Shown: in pieces, positions 44,356-55,326 of the stretch | Position numbering within the stretch: the first letter of the stretch is position 1 | Layout: each line of letters opens with the position of its first letter | Source of the DNA: Cepaea hortensis | Lineage: Eukaryota; Mollusca; Gastropoda; Stylommatophora; Helicidae | Reading direction: 5' to 3' | DNA: 64,000 bases | Assembly: GCA_963921405.1 (NCBI GenBank) | Contig: OY992881.1 | Span: 128,854,165 to 128,918,164, forward strand | Notes under the pieces: model-generated | What the model was told of the DNA's origin: nothing | Database searches by the model: none | What the model saw: the letters and a program-made list of their open reading frames with translations, nothing else | Position numbers and translations under genes: made by a program

Positions 44356-45726
44356 TTAGTAACGGAGTATAAGGACATATTTTCCGACATTCCAGGTAGG
44401 ACGGACAGAATCGAGCACTCCATCCTTCTTTCGGACTCTAAACCTATCAAATGCAGGCCGTACTCTATCCCACTTAGCTACAGAGAAAGTCTAAATAAGG
44501 AAATTCTTAATTTAGAAGCTAGTGGAATCATCCAGAAATCTACATCTGAGTACTCCTTTCCAATCGTCTTGGTCAAGAAAAAAGACTCCACAATTCGTCT
44601 CTGTATGGACTATAGGAAACTCAACAGTGTCACTAAGATCGACGCAGAACCAATTCCTTCCTGCGAAGATCTTATTCTTGATATGTCCACCTCCAAAATC
44701 TTCTCTAAATTAGACCTTACTAAGGGATATTGGCAGGTCCCTATGCAGACTCAATCCATCCATCTTACTGCATTCTCAACACCTTTAGGTCTTTACGAGT
44801 GGCGGTTTCTTCCTTTCGGACTTCGTAACGCTCCTGCCACTTTCGTACGCTTAACTAGAGATTTACTACATGGAGTGACGAATACGGTGACATATATAGA
44901 TGATATTTGTGTCCATACAGATGACTGGACAACACACTTACTGAAACTCAGACATGTCTTCGATAGGTTGCGACTCTTCGATCTCACTGTCAAACCGAGC
45001 AAAGTTGAACTGGGCCTGCAAGAAATTGATTTTTTGGGTCATGTCATTTCACAAGGACAACTAAAAACTGACAATAGAATTGTTACTAAAATTATGAACC
45101 TGACCATGCCTACAACAAAGAAGCAGGTCAGGAGCCTTTTGGGTTTAGTAAATTATTATAGTAAGTTCATACCGAACTTAGCGGAAATCACAAGTGTATT
45201 TTCAAATGTTTTGAAAGCATCAGTAAAATTAGATGTCAAAGATGCATTATTAATTTCTGCATTGTCAAAATTGAAACTCCTATTTAGTAATGTACCAATC
45301 CTGCGTTTGCCTAATCCTGGGCTCGTTTATTATCTTAGGACAGATGCCAGCAGGATTTCCATCGCTGCAGTACTAGGCCAGTTTTACGATGGCATCTTCC
45401 ATCCAATTTGCTACGTGAGCCGCAAGATCACACCTACTGAGTCCAGATATTCCATATCAGAGTTGGAAGCCCTAAGTGTCATCTATTCAGTAAGGAAGTT
45501 ACATCGATTTCTAGCGGGTAATCACTTCGTAGTACAGACCGACAACTCCCCAATCACGGTCATACAAAGTGGGGTACATCGCAATGACCGCATCTACAGG
45601 TGGTCGTTAATATTACAAAACTATACTTTTAGTATAGAGCATATTAAGGGTAGGGACAACATTCTGGCTGATACCCTTAGTCGACCATCTGAGGTAGAAA
45701 TACCTGATACTCCACATGAAGAATGA
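44356..45726 (+). CDS. Gypsy-B reverse transcriptase and RNase H
   Basis: In the same frame as gag-PR-IN and directly after the TAA. The first Met is far inside the RT (44569, later than PIKCRPYSIPLS), so the true product must begin upstream or arise from a fusion. Motifs: LVKKKDSTIRLCMDYRKLNS, KLDLTKGYWQVP, LPFGLRNAPATF, TYIDDICVHTDD (YIDD), then the connection and RNase H with YLRTDASRISIAAVLGQ, YSISELEALSVIYSV and VVQTDNSPIT, ending after RDNILADTLSRPSE. All catalytic acids are present. No integrase follows. Confidence 0.92.
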   Translation, partial: LVTEYKDIFSDIPGRTDRIEHSILLSDSKPIKCRPYSIPLSYRESLNKEILNLEASGIIQKSTSEYSFPIVLVKKKDSTIRLCMDYRKLNSVTKIDAEPIPSCEDLILDMSTSKIFSKLDLTKGYWQVPMQTQSIHLTAFSTPLGLYEWRFLPFGLRNAPATFVRLTRDLLHGVTNTVTYIDDICVHTDDWTTHLLKLRHVFDRLRLFDLTVKPSKVELGLQEIDFLGHVISQGQLKTDNRIVTKIMNLTMPTTKKQVRSLLGLVNYYSKFIPNLAEITSVFSNVLKASVKLDVKDALLISALSKLKLLFSNVPILRLPNPGLVYYLRTDASRISIAAVLGQFYDGIFHPICYVSRKITPTESRYSISELEALSVIYSVRKLHRFLAGNHFVVQTDNSPITVIQSGVHRNDRIYRWSLILQNYTFSIEHIKGRDNILADTLSRPSEVEIPDTPHEE

Positions 45727-47769
45727 GTCTAAGATATGTAATTTAGTACACTTAGAATATCCTGTGTAAAATATCCTATGTAATACATAGACATCATGAT
45801 CAGGATTGTGTGCTAAGAACAGTGAACTACCATGTGTCCATAGACAGCAGAATAAGAACTGTGCTCCAAGAACAAGTGAATCACCGTGTGGACATAGACG
45901 TGTGTAACATAGCTCGTTACTTACTACGCCCCATTTGTGTTCCGGTGAATCACCTGTGTTAATCATGGAAGAACAGTGTCAGAACAATGCATAAATAACA
46001 GACACGAATATACATGTCTACGACACCAGCGGACTCTACGAGTGGAAGAATACCCATAAGACACAAGTATGACTGTGTAGTTTAATTTAATACACCCAGG
46101 ACAATTGTGTATCTATGAACTGTGCCAACAAAAGCAATTTCTGAACGTTATGGCAACCACTAACCTGGGGTATTTAAATACCATGTATATATATTTATTT
46201 ATTGTGATATGTATTATAACATGTTTTTAATATAGTGATAAATTATAGTTAGATTAGTTACTTTAATATAGAATTAGATTAGATTTAGGGAATATAATAG
46301 ATATTTTTTCTGTAGTTTAGATAAATCACTAATTTACCCACTTACTTAGGATAGTACTAATAGCTAATTAAAGACGAGGATAAAAAGTTAAGATAGGAAC
46401 AGTACCAGTTAGTACATTTAATTTCACATTATTTCATTCCATCTTGATAAACACTTTAACAACCTCATCATTTAGAATTAAAAGTAGTTTAGACCTTATA
46501 GGATAAAAGGATTATACATTTCACCATGTATATTCAAATTATTAATCATAATTTTTCATTTAGACATTAAAACATTCTTTTTTTTAAATAACCCATTTTT
46601 ATTTTTTTTAAAATTTTTTTTTATTTGTTTTTTTTTTTAAAAATAACCCATTATTTATAATTTTGTTACATTTCACATTACTCATTTCAGAAAGGTACAT
46701 AACTCATCTCACATCATTTTCATTTTCCTAGTTACGTAGATTACTTCCCTTAAATTAGGTTAATTTTGTGCAACAAATTAGAATATATATATTTATAGAA
46801 TTAGTATTAGTATTTCAGTAGAATGTAGTGTTTAGTATTATCAGGGTACAAACTATCAACCCTATTTCATCCATGTAAATATTTTGTAAATACATGACTC
46901 GTGCAGGAAGTTACGCACAGTCATTAAGCTCAACTCTTTTCAAACTGAGCCAAACTTGTACAGTGTCACTTCAAGGTTTGTAAATAATTGGGAGAATAAA
47001 AGATGTGTGACAGAAGTGTGAAAATGAGAGAAAATGGAAAATATAGAATGGAGAGTGAAGACAACCAGCGGATTTTTTCTGCCGCTCAACGCGACTTCTA
47101 TTATTTGTCTGCGTCAAGCGTTTACTTTCAGTGTTGAAATATGCTGTCTCGAATGTGTTGTGTGTAGTTTTGTGTTAGCCATAATTACATTAGACCTTAG
47201 GGAAAGTATTTTAAGTCTCATAAGACGGAAACGTAGTCACGAATTAGTGTTATACACTTATTTGTGGCCACATTTAACCGGATTATGGCACTTGAAAACT
47301 AACTTACATACAAATTATAGACAGACACACAGGTTAGAAGGTAAAGTATAGTATTAGGTACATCCAAACACGCAAACAACCAGGAAAACAAACATGTAAA
47401 GTGCATACATTTTTTTGAGAACAAAGGAAGATAACTCCGGGTCAGGGGACACAATAGACAACGAAACACTACCTTAACAGTGAAAGATAACTTTACACGC
47501 GGAAGCGGGATAGGTAAAGCCTGTCGCACACAGCTTGTGCAAGGGTTGTTAAATATTATATGGGGGACATGAAGCAATTCGTGTGTTGATCCTAAGAAAA
47601 TCAACTTTGTATGGGTAGTGAGTTAATTTGCTATTTGAGGGCAGGTCTTATAAGACAATGGTCCGGTTCAGACAAACCTCTAATAAATATAATATTAATC
47701 TTGCCAAGAGATCAACATACAGCTGAAAGATGCTGAAAAAAAAAAATAAATATTAGTAGCTCTAGTAAA
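45727..47769 (+). other. Gypsy-B 3' non-coding region
   Basis: About 2 kb, very AT-rich (poly-T/A near 46560-46650). A 105-codon frame at 47034-47351 has a hydrophobic middle but no recognisable envelope features, so I do not call a gene. Confidence 0.5.
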
Positions 47770-47780
47770 TAGTCGAGAAG

Positions 47781-50180
47781 GTGTGGCTGGGAAAGAGGCA
47801 GGCTGTCAAAGACTGGCAAAAGGCCAGAAAGGCTAACATGCCACAGGTTGAATTGGCGAACCTGAAGACTGAGGTCGTTAGGACGACGACTTTATTCAAA
47901 TCCTGCGCCAAACAGGCCAAGGCCGACAAATGGGACGAGTTCTGCAGGAAGGTGTGCTCCGAGCAATCTCTTACGACATTCTGGCGCCTCCACAAGAGCA
48001 TGAACGGTGCTGCACAACGTAGGGGTATTCCAGACTTTCAAGGCACAGACCTCGCATGGAAAAAGTCGGATGCGGATAAAGGTAAGGCCCTTCTTGCACG
48101 CTACATAGAACAGACTGACCAGAAAGACGAGCCCGCCAGACAGAGGACCACAACAACACTCTCTCAGTTGTGCGAGGGGGTCGGGACAGACGAAGAATGG
48201 ACGATCACAGTTGACATATTGCGTGCGATGCTCAAGAAATCACCTAACACCGCCCCAGGCCCAGACGGCATCCGATATGGTGACCTAAATGTGATATCAG
48301 ATGATGACATGGAAGAACTGGCCAGAGAATTCAACACCAGTATCCAGAGGGGTCAGGTCAAAGAAGAATGGCTACACAGCTACCTGCTGCCGCTGCCAAA
48401 ACCGAACAAAGACCACTCCAAGATAAGCGGCTACAGAATCATTACGATGCAGAATACTGTTGGCAAGCTACTGGAGAAAATTGTAGCACACAGACTTGCT
48501 TGGGACTTGGAACAGCTCGGCTGCCTCCCGCCCACACTTGGAGGATACAGACGCAAGAAAGAGTCATGGCTGAATGCGGCGGTCTTTGCTCAAGATGTTT
48601 ACGAAGGATTTCAGGTCAGAGAAGAGACATGTGCGGCCGCCATAGACTTAGAGGACGCATATAACAGAGTATCTTTCGAGCACTTGATGCAAACCCTCCT
48701 CAGACTGAAAGTGCACCCTCACCTTGTACGATGGATAGCTGCAGTTCTACTCCAAAGGAAGGTGGTGCTAAGATGCGGGAGTTGGTCTTCTGAGCCGATA
48801 AAGATATGTCCAGGATTGCCGCAGGGTTCACCACTGTCACCAGTACTATTCAACGTGTATACGGTGCCGATCACTGAACAACAGTTAGATGGGAGGGGTA
48901 GGACTCTATCATTCGGTGACGACATCCTCGTGTATCGACAGGGTCGAGATAGACAGGCGGTTGCCAACTATATGCAGGGCGAACTAGATCGAATTTCCTC
49001 ATGGTGTGCTGATGCCGATGCCCTTGTCAACCCTGCAAAGGCAACGGTTACATGGTTCTCACTAAACAACCATATTGTGAAAACAGACCTGCCAGCAGTA
49101 AGAATGGATGGGAGCATTCTGAGTAGAACCCAGTCAATGACATATCTTGGCGTGAGGCTTGATCGTAGCCTGTCCTTCAGAGATCATGTCGATTATGTCA
49201 TAACGAAGGCTCGAAAAGGTTTGGCAGCAATGAGAGTCATGGCGAGTGCCAATATCGAGCAAAGACTGCTATTACTTCTGTTCCAAGGACTTGTGCTTTC
49301 ACGCATCGAGTATGCCCTGGCCATCCTCACTGTCAGCCCTACACAGATTGGAAGACTTGAAAAGGTACAAAACGAAGCCATGCGCATCATTTTGGGCTGC
49401 ACGAGAGACACCAGCTGTGTAGCAATGAGATACCTCCTTGACTTCCCGACAATGGAACACAGGATCAAGATCTGGAGAGCTCGTGCATACTTAAAAATAA
49501 GTGCAGATGAGCAGCACCCTCTGCATGACGCTGTATTCAGAGAAAAGGGTGACAGGCTAAAGAGGGGCAAATCATGGATGGGTCGGGCGGAAGATGTCGT
49601 CGGACAGGTCTGCAGTCTTACCAGTATCAACCCCTGCAAGGAATGGGTGCCGGTGCCTCCAGCTTTTAAGTGTACCTTCTCCTGCATTATCACACTCGAC
49701 AGACGGTGCAGAGAGCAGAACCCTGCCGCTGTCAATGCAGAGGTTAACGCGCTCATCTATGATCACTCAGATAGCCCCGAAGTGCTCATCTATACAGATG
49801 GATCTGTTGTAAAGCAGCAGAGAAGTGCGTGGGCATTTACAGCCCGTTCAGCGGGCCGAACCGTTCAAGAATCCAGTGGTGCCCACTCCATGACCACGAG
49901 CAGCATGACGATGGAGGTGATGGCAGTTACACAGGCTTTCATATGGCTTGAATCACAGCATTATACCAACGTGTGTGTACTAAGTGATTCAATGAGCATG
50001 ATTCAGAAGGTCGAAGCTGGATCTGTACATAGACAGTGGACTGAGTCGCTGCAGAAGTCTGTTGTCCGCAAAGTCACCTTCATCTTCGTCCCGGGACATG
50101 CGGGAGTCGAGGGAAATGAACGAGCTGATAAATTGGCTGGCTCTGCACCCCCTGTAGATGGATCGTGCCGATGTTATTAA
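47781..50180 (+). CDS. LINE ORF2: reverse transcriptase plus RNase H (frameshifted at the end)
   Basis: The frame opens at 47772 after a stop; no natural start remains. About 800 codons cover a linker (KDWQKARKANMPQVELANLK), the RT (NTAPGPDGIRYGDL, GYRIITMQNTVGKLLEKIV, AAIDLEDAYNRV, CPGLPQGSPLSPVLFNVY, catalytic LSFGDDILVY near residue 380, TYLGVRLDRSLSFRDH), the thumb, and RNase H (IYTDGS with Asp near 673, TMEVMAVTQA, VLSDSMSM, PGHAGVEGNERADKLA). FGDD instead of FADD/YADD is unusual. An 11-bp deletion at about 50159 shifts the frame, so the natural C-terminal tail is seen only in another frame at 50158-50433. Confidence 0.9.
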   Translation: MWLGKRQAVKDWQKARKANMPQVELANLKTEVVRTTTLFKSCAKQAKADKWDEFCRKVCSEQSLTTFWRLHKSMNGAAQRRGIPDFQGTDLAWKKSDADKGKALLARYIEQTDQKDEPARQRTTTTLSQLCEGVGTDEEWTITVDILRAMLKKSPNTAPGPDGIRYGDLNVISDDDMEELAREFNTSIQRGQVKEEWLHSYLLPLPKPNKDHSKISGYRIITMQNTVGKLLEKIVAHRLAWDLEQLGCLPPTLGGYRRKKESWLNAAVFAQDVYEGFQVREETCAAAIDLEDAYNRVSFEHLMQTLLRLKVHPHLVRWIAAVLLQRKVVLRCGSWSSEPIKICPGLPQGSPLSPVLFNVYTVPITEQQLDGRGRTLSFGDDILVYRQGRDRQAVANYMQGELDRISSWCADADALVNPAKATVTWFSLNNHIVKTDLPAVRMDGSILSRTQSMTYLGVRLDRSLSFRDHVDYVITKARKGLAAMRVMASANIEQRLLLLLFQGLVLSRIEYALAILTVSPTQIGRLEKVQNEAMRIILGCTRDTSCVAMRYLLDFPTMEHRIKIWRARAYLKISADEQHPLHDAVFREKGDRLKRGKSWMGRAEDVVGQVCSLTSINPCKEWVPVPPAFKCTFSCIITLDRRCREQNPAAVNAEVNALIYDHSDSPEVLIYTDGSVVKQQRSAWAFTARSAGRTVQESSGAHSMTTSSMTMEVMAVTQAFIWLESQHYTNVCVLSDSMSMIQKVEAGSVHRQWTESLQKSVVRKVTFIFVPGHAGVEGNERADKLAGSAPPVDGSCRCY

Positions 50181-50433
50181 CGCCCTTAAAGATATGGCGA
50201 GAACAGAGGATTTTGACGCCAGTGATTCCACATCGCTTTCCAGGATGAAAGACCTGGGAGTAAGAATCGGCACAGCCAGACGCGAGAGGTACATCGGGAA
50301 AACAAAGCGCCTCGTCAACCAACACAGAACTGGCACTATTAGCCACCGGACGCTGATGCATATGCTGGGGGGAGGATCTGAGCACCTATGGACATGTCCG
50401 GAGTGCAACGAAGATACCCCAACTGATAACTAA
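50158..50433 (+). pseudogene. LINE ORF2 C-terminal tail, out of frame after an 11-bp deletion
   Basis: 91 codons (DRADVINALKDMARTEDF onward) end in SEHLWTCPECNEDTPTDN. In the sister copy at about 408-682 the same tail is in frame with RNase H because the 11 bases GACCAGCCCTT are still there. The tail ends in a CxxC motif that may be half of a zinc site. Confidence 0.8.
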
Positions 50434-50669
50434 CTAACTAACTAACTATATAATATTGCGATTGAGAAGAGGGCTCACGCCAACCAGACAAGTTTGTGGC
50501 GATCACCAGTAGCCAAGTAAAGTAATACTACATTGTGACAATAGTCAGTAGAGGTCTAGTGAGATACCCAGAACCAAGTTATCAGTAGTCTTTGACAAAA
50601 AATTAGATACACTAATTTTTAGAAACCTCTTGCGTCACAACCATGAGTCAAAGTTTGTAACGCAACACA

Positions 50670-50680
50670 GGAGGGGAGGG
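50670..50680 (+). promoter_or_regulatory. Gypsy-B polypurine tract
   Basis: GGAGGGGAGGG lies four bases before the 3' LTR, the expected site for plus-strand priming. Confidence 0.75.
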
Positions 50681-50684
50681 TGTG

Positions 50685-51304
50685 TGTCAAAGACCAAATA
50701 GATAGGAGGGAAGACCACCCTGAATGAGTGGTCTACCTCAAGTAGAGTAGAGGTAACCCAGTGCCCCAACATGAGGGCAGGGTAGGTGTAGGAACTAGAT
50801 AGGGAGGGGAACTGTAAACAGTTCTCTTATGAGACACGGAAGTGTCAACCAGAGAGTAAGCACTCTGATCACGGTATAATCACGCCAACGTGATAGACAC
50901 GAAGAACTAGAATGGAACTCAAGAGTAGGCTACTACTCTAAGCGTGTTGAATGATGTAGCACGCAAAAGCCGAAGTGCGCCCGAGGTCCTTCCGCGTACT
51001 GTGTAATGAGCACGCGGAGAATCGTGAGACCGGGGACAGACTTCGTAGGGAACACATCGCTTAGCGTCGATGCGTATTTCTTTAGATGAGTAGATAGATT
51101 TAGCAGTAGGGCTAGGGACGACTAGTGATAGGAAATTCTGTGTATTCATGTGTGATTCATTAGAGACAGTTTTGTGCATTTATGTAATGTAAAGAGCCAG
51201 TGGCAATAAAATGTGTAATCAATTCCTCTCGTACGACTGACAAATCTTTTTGTGTGGTGCGAGAGAAGTTTATCCCGTAATGCCTGTAGCATCGCTTGAT
51301 GACA
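50685..51304 (+). repeat. Gypsy-B 3' LTR
   Basis: 620 bp, matching 37516-38136 except for four substitutions and one T. It is followed by the target duplication ACATC. Confidence 0.93.
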
Positions 51305-51487
51305 ACATCCTTGTCAAAGCTGTCTACAATTGCCTTTCTACCTACCATTTGCATATCACGAGTTGGTTTCATTCCGGATTCTTGCACCCATCGACGAAAT
51401 GACCGTTTACTTAAACTCAGTGCATGCACCGTTCCTTTTTCGGGATTTGTAACAGTTTGAAACAATTTCCTACGATCAGCTTCTTGT
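51305..51487 (-). pseudogene. Transposase T, N-terminal piece (helix-turn-helix)
   Basis: Minus translation gives FQTVTNPEKGTVHALSLSKR, SFRRWVQESGMKP and GRKAIVDSFDKD, then meets Gypsy-B. The reading frame picks up again exactly at 37515 when one ACATC copy is removed. It reads as the DNA-binding start of an IS630/Tc1-like transposase. A stop lies 12 codons before the first Met-containing stretch. Confidence 0.85.
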
Positions 51488-52002
51488 CAAAAAATTTGTG
51501 TACAACTTCTTAGCGATGCTTTGAAGTGTACAACATTTCATATTCAATCTCATTGAACAATATTCACACATTCAGATGTTAGCGATAAGTGGTAACATTA
51601 AAAGAAAAAAAAATCAAGATTCATGAAAGTACCCACATATTGACGACACCTCTGAACAATCTCATTTTAAACTGCGCGGGGTTCTTGTCATAAGGCCAAT
51701 CCCGTGAATCACGAGAGAATTAACCACTCAACGCTAATGTTTCGGTGTGACGATGTAATACTTCTAATATTGTGCACTTCATCTGTGACCCGTAATTATA
51801 TACCGCATATAAACAAACTTTGAAATCTACTGTACAATCTACAGAAAACACATTGTTTTGTTTGGTGGACATAATGATAAGGTTATATGCTAAATCTCAT
51901 AATTTTCCCTCAGTTGGTTACAGAGATATGGATTTTTATATTGAGGCAAACAAATGTGAATGCACTATAAGAAAATCGACGATGAAAAAAAAATACACAC
52001 AC
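51488..52002. other. No gene seen; outer flank of transposon T
   Basis: No terminal inverted repeat matching the other end of T could be found. Confidence 0.45.
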
Positions 52003-52275
<273 letters not shown>

Positions 52276-52496
52276 GTCGGTCAGTCAGGTGGTCGGGCGT
52301 GAGTGCGTGAGCGCGCGTGTGTTTAAGAGTCTTTGAAAGTGTTGTTGTTATTGTTGAAATCAATCACTTAAATAAATGTATAGATATAACTTACAATAAT
52401 TTCTGCGGCTAACCAAGTAGCAGGCATTGTCGTGTATTTACACCCAGTGGTGGTACGTTTGCCTCTAAGAGCTGATGCGTACTATCGTCTCCCCAG

Positions 52497-52647
52497 CTTC
52501 TTCATCTCCATCTGCTGCGTGCTGATTTACCTGCTGGTCCGAGTGCCCATGGACCGGTCAGTGGTGGCCATAACGGTGTTCTGGCTGGTCGGCTGTCTGC
52601 TCCTGACGGGCCTGCCCGCCCATTGTATGGCCAATGTTAATGTTGCG
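52497..52647 (+). CDS. Chemoreceptor-like 7TM gene, exon 6 (TM5 and TM6)
   Basis: The acceptor CGTCTCCCCAG|C supplies the third base of the Ser codon split at exon 5; the donor is GTTGCG|GTGAGT in phase 0. It encodes SFFISICCVLIYLLVRVPMD and a second hydrophobic helix (VVAITVFWLVGCLLLTGLPA), then HCMANVNVA. The pair fits TM5/TM6 of a 7tm_7 protein. A partial copy of the exon end with its donor lies directly downstream. Confidence 0.8.
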
Positions 52648-52748
52648 GTGAGTAGATCCCTCATTGTTGTCTGATTCTGACGGGCCTGCCCACACACCAG
52701 TTTGGCGAATGTTAATGTTGCGGTGAGTAGACCCCTCTTTGTTGTCCA
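52597..52748. repeat. Tandem duplication of the exon 6 end and its splice donor
   Basis: CTGACGGGCCTGCCC...AATGTTAATGTTGCGGTGAGTAG followed by CCCTC(A/T)TTGTTGTC occurs twice (about 52602-52672 and 52676-52746). If the second donor (52724) were used, the frame would meet TGA soon after the first donor. Confidence 0.85.
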
Positions 52749-52945
52749 CCATCAATTTTCCAATATGAGTGAATAGAGCATGTGTTCCTTATATATATGT
52801 AGTCACCTAGAGGTGCTTAAACTCTTTCCTCTCTTTATTCTTCTTTCTTAGCTGTGGCACGAACGCAGTCGACGTTGTGCTTCTTCTCACTCTGGCACCT
52901 AAGTATAGGGAGACCAAGTCTCCCTTCATGACATCATAGCTTCGT

Positions 52946-52949
<4 letters not shown>

Positions 52950-52979
<30 letters not shown>

Positions 52980-53096
52980 GCGCACGCACACACGCACGCA
53001 CGCACACAGACACACACACAAATACACACACACACGCACGCACGCACACAGACACACATACACACACAAATACACACACACACGCACGCACGCATG

Positions 53097-53127
<31 letters not shown>

Positions 53128-53138
53128 GCGCGCGCGCG

Positions 53139-53187
<49 letters not shown>
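52950..53187. repeat. (CA)n/(CG)n and (TA)n simple repeats
   Basis: CA-rich sequence with CGCACGCA interruptions, then a pure TA run (53140-53187) that touches the left end of the pogo-like element. Confidence 0.95.
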
Positions 53188-53191
<4 letters not shown>

Positions 53192-54015
53192 GATTAACCG
53201 TCACTCGTTTAACCGGTAGTTTCTTTTATCCGTCATCGTCTTAAAACAAAATGCGTAATACAACATAAAGGACACTATTTTCAATGTCGCCAAAGCTTGG
53301 GCTGACCTTACAGTGTATAATCTAAGGAATGGGTGGAATAAATTCTTGCCTGAACCTATTGACGAAATTGAAGGAACTGAGACTGTTAGTGTTGATGAAA
53401 TTCTGCAACTGTGCAACAATGTAGGACTAAACAGTGAAAACATTATGCCAGAAGAAGAAACAGATTGGTTGGAATGTGACACAATAGATTGAGGCTCTGA
53501 AATTTTGAACGATGATGAAATTGTTTCTAGTGTGACTACCATTGCAGAAGAAGAAATCGATGACGATGAAGAATCAATTCTTAACCAAAAACCTACAACT
53601 AGCTACTCAGAAGCAGAATCAATGTTATCAAAGTGCATCGACTGGTTTGAAATGCAAGTGAGGAAATGCAACACACCCCATTTCTACGTAAGATACGGAA
53701 CATCGCCGCGTAGAAAGCTCGAACCAAAAGACACAGAAGGAGATGATAGGTTATTTTAAAATAACGTAGGTTTATGGTATTACAATACATTTCTGTACAT
53801 TACTACTCTTATATTGAAGCTTATATTGATCGTTTTGTAAAATTAAATAGAATATGTATGTTCACGTTTTAAAAGATTTTATTTTCCTTTTCGTCCCAAA
53901 CCCGAAGTGAAATCACGTTAATGTACATATGTATTAAGAGATTTCTGTTATCCGTCTATCCGGTTATCCGACACAAACCTGGCCCCAACGGTGACGGTTA
54001 ATCAAAGTTGTACTG
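53188..54015 (+). mobile_element. Pogo/Tigger-like DNA transposon, internally deleted
   Basis: The right end CCGTTACC-type sequence finishes GATTAACCGTC (inverted) ... GTACTG at 54015, followed by TA. The left end retains CGATTAACCGTCACTCG but its outermost bases are lost in the TA repeat. Inside, + strand frames at 53257-53720 encode the C-terminal part of a pogo/jerky-like transposase: VAKAWADLTVYNLRNGWNKF, an acidic EEETDWLECDTID stop GSEILNDDEIVSSV region, and a QKPTTSYSEAESML tail. The DNA-binding and catalytic parts are missing. Confidence 0.75.
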
Positions 54016-54021
54016 TATATA

Positions 54022-54727
54022 TACGGAAATATGGAAGCAATCGATAACTTCAGAGATGTGATCTAACATGGACATGTGGAAGCAATAGATAACTTCAGAG
54101 CTGTGGTCTAACATGGACATATGGAAGCAATAGATAACTTCAGAGCTGTGGTCTAACATGGACATATGGAAGCAATAGATAACTTCAGAGCTGTGGTCTA
54201 ACATGGACATATGGAAGCAATAGATAACTTCAGAGCTGTGGTCTAACATGGACATATGGAAGCAATAGATAACTTCAGAGCTAATGCGGGACGTGGAAAT
54301 ATGGAAGTAACCGATAACTTCAAAGCTATGGTGGCATATGGAAATATGGAAGTAATCGATAACTTCAAAGCTATGGTGGCATAGGGAAATATGGAAGCAA
54401 TAGATATCTTCTGAGCTATGGTGGCATAGGGAAATATAGAAGTAATCGATAACTTCAAAGCTATGGTGGCATAGGGAAATATAGAAGTAATCGATAACTT
54501 CAAAGCTATGGTGGCATAGGGAAATATGGAAGTAATCGATAACTTCAAAGCTATGGTGGCATAGGGAAATATGGAAGTAATCGATAACTTCAAAGCTATG
54601 GTGGCATAGGGAAATATGGAATCAATAGATATCTTCTGAGCTATGGTGGCATAGGGAAATATAGAAGTAATCGTAAATTCAAAGCTATGGTGGCATAGGG
54701 AAATATGGAAGCAATAAATAACAATCA
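54022..54727. repeat. Second 45-bp minisatellite, about 15 copies
   Basis: Two sub-types are joined: GACATATGGAAGCAATAGAT... (left third) and GAAATATGGAAGTAATCGAT... (right). Period is exactly 45 bp. Two more units are isolated at 59182-59285. Confidence 0.92.
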
Positions 54728-54800
54728 TTCATTCAGTAGCATGTCCTTTGCAGAACCTCGCTCCCATAACAACCTTCCGGAAAACTCTTAAAAATCTAAT
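54728..54800 (-). mobile_element. LINE 3'-end remnant with (ATGA)n tail
   Basis: The segment AGTAGCATGTCCTTTGCAGA and onward matches 59640-59700. Both are the antisense of a LINE C-terminus and tail. Confidence 0.6.
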
Positions 54801-54866
54801 TTTTGTAGTTCTGTCTGTCCCATTCCATAATTTATTCAGTTGTTTTAGTCTGTCAGAGTCCCACGG

Positions 54867-54869
<3 letters not shown>

Positions 54870-54960
<91 letters not shown>
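54870..54960. repeat. (GA)n microsatellite
   Basis: A nearly pure GA tract with two GAAA slips. Confidence 0.95.
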
Positions 54961-54961
<1 letters not shown>

Positions 54962-55067
54962 CACATGACAGGGACAGGACATAGGCGTAGCATGGGTAGA
55001 GTGGACAGGAGGACGATACACCCATTAAGAGTCAGGACATAGGGGTTTATAGACAGACAGTGTCCTT

Positions 55068-55320
55068 AAAAAAAAGTCGCTTAAAAGTCGACAGGGTCGA
55101 CTTCATTGCACCGGGTTTTTATCCCATATGGCTCGGTCTCCTTCCTCAGCACGGAAAGCGTCGCACAAAGCACGAACTCCGTAGTTTTTAGCGACGACCC
55201 ATGGGAGTCTCCGAAACATTTAACTCGTAAACCGAAGGACGCGGCCCGGAATCGAACCCACAACCTTCGGCTCACGACTCAAACGTCAAAAGGCTTGACC
55301 ACTTCGCCACAGAGACTCCT
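55068..55320 (-). mobile_element. tRNA-derived SINE (family S1), full length, with 13-bp TSD
   Basis: Perfect AGACAGTGTCCTT duplications at 55055-55067 and 55321-55333. The minus strand starts AGGAGTCTCTGTGGCGAAGT (A-box) with B-box GGTTCGATTCCGG near 55255, and ends in CGACTTTTAAGCGAC plus a T run. It is the best reference copy of the family in this window. Confidence 0.92.
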
Positions 55321-55326
55321 AGACAG

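Larger units (their letters stand above)
47770..50455 (+). mobile_element. I/jockey-like LINE with RNase H, 5'-truncated, inserted in Gypsy-B
   Basis: The element begins abruptly inside the linker before RT and has no endonuclease. Its 3' end is a run of AACT tetramers (about 50421-50445). A clear target duplication was not found. It is the same family as the fragment at 1-706. It lies between the Gypsy-B 3' non-coding region and polypurine tract, in the same orientation as its host. Confidence 0.9.
37516..51304 (+). mobile_element. Gypsy-B: complete LTR retrotransposon with IN before RT, carrying two LINE insertions
   Basis: 13,789 bp between ACATC duplications (37511-37515 and 51305-51309). 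Order: 621-bp 5' LTR, tRNA-Leu-like primer site, gag (from 39269), LINE insertion, the rest of gag with PR and IN (to 44355), RT-RH (to 45726), a 2-kb 3' non-coding region, a second LINE, polypurine tract and 620-bp 3' LTR. The LTRs differ by four substitutions and one base of a T run. The gene order is the same as in Gypsy-A, though the proteins are distant. Confidence 0.93.

Noticed and set aside
47034..47351. Envelope-like gene in the Gypsy-B 3' region
   Set aside because: Only 105 codons, one hydrophobic patch, no signal peptide, cleavage site or glycoprotein features.
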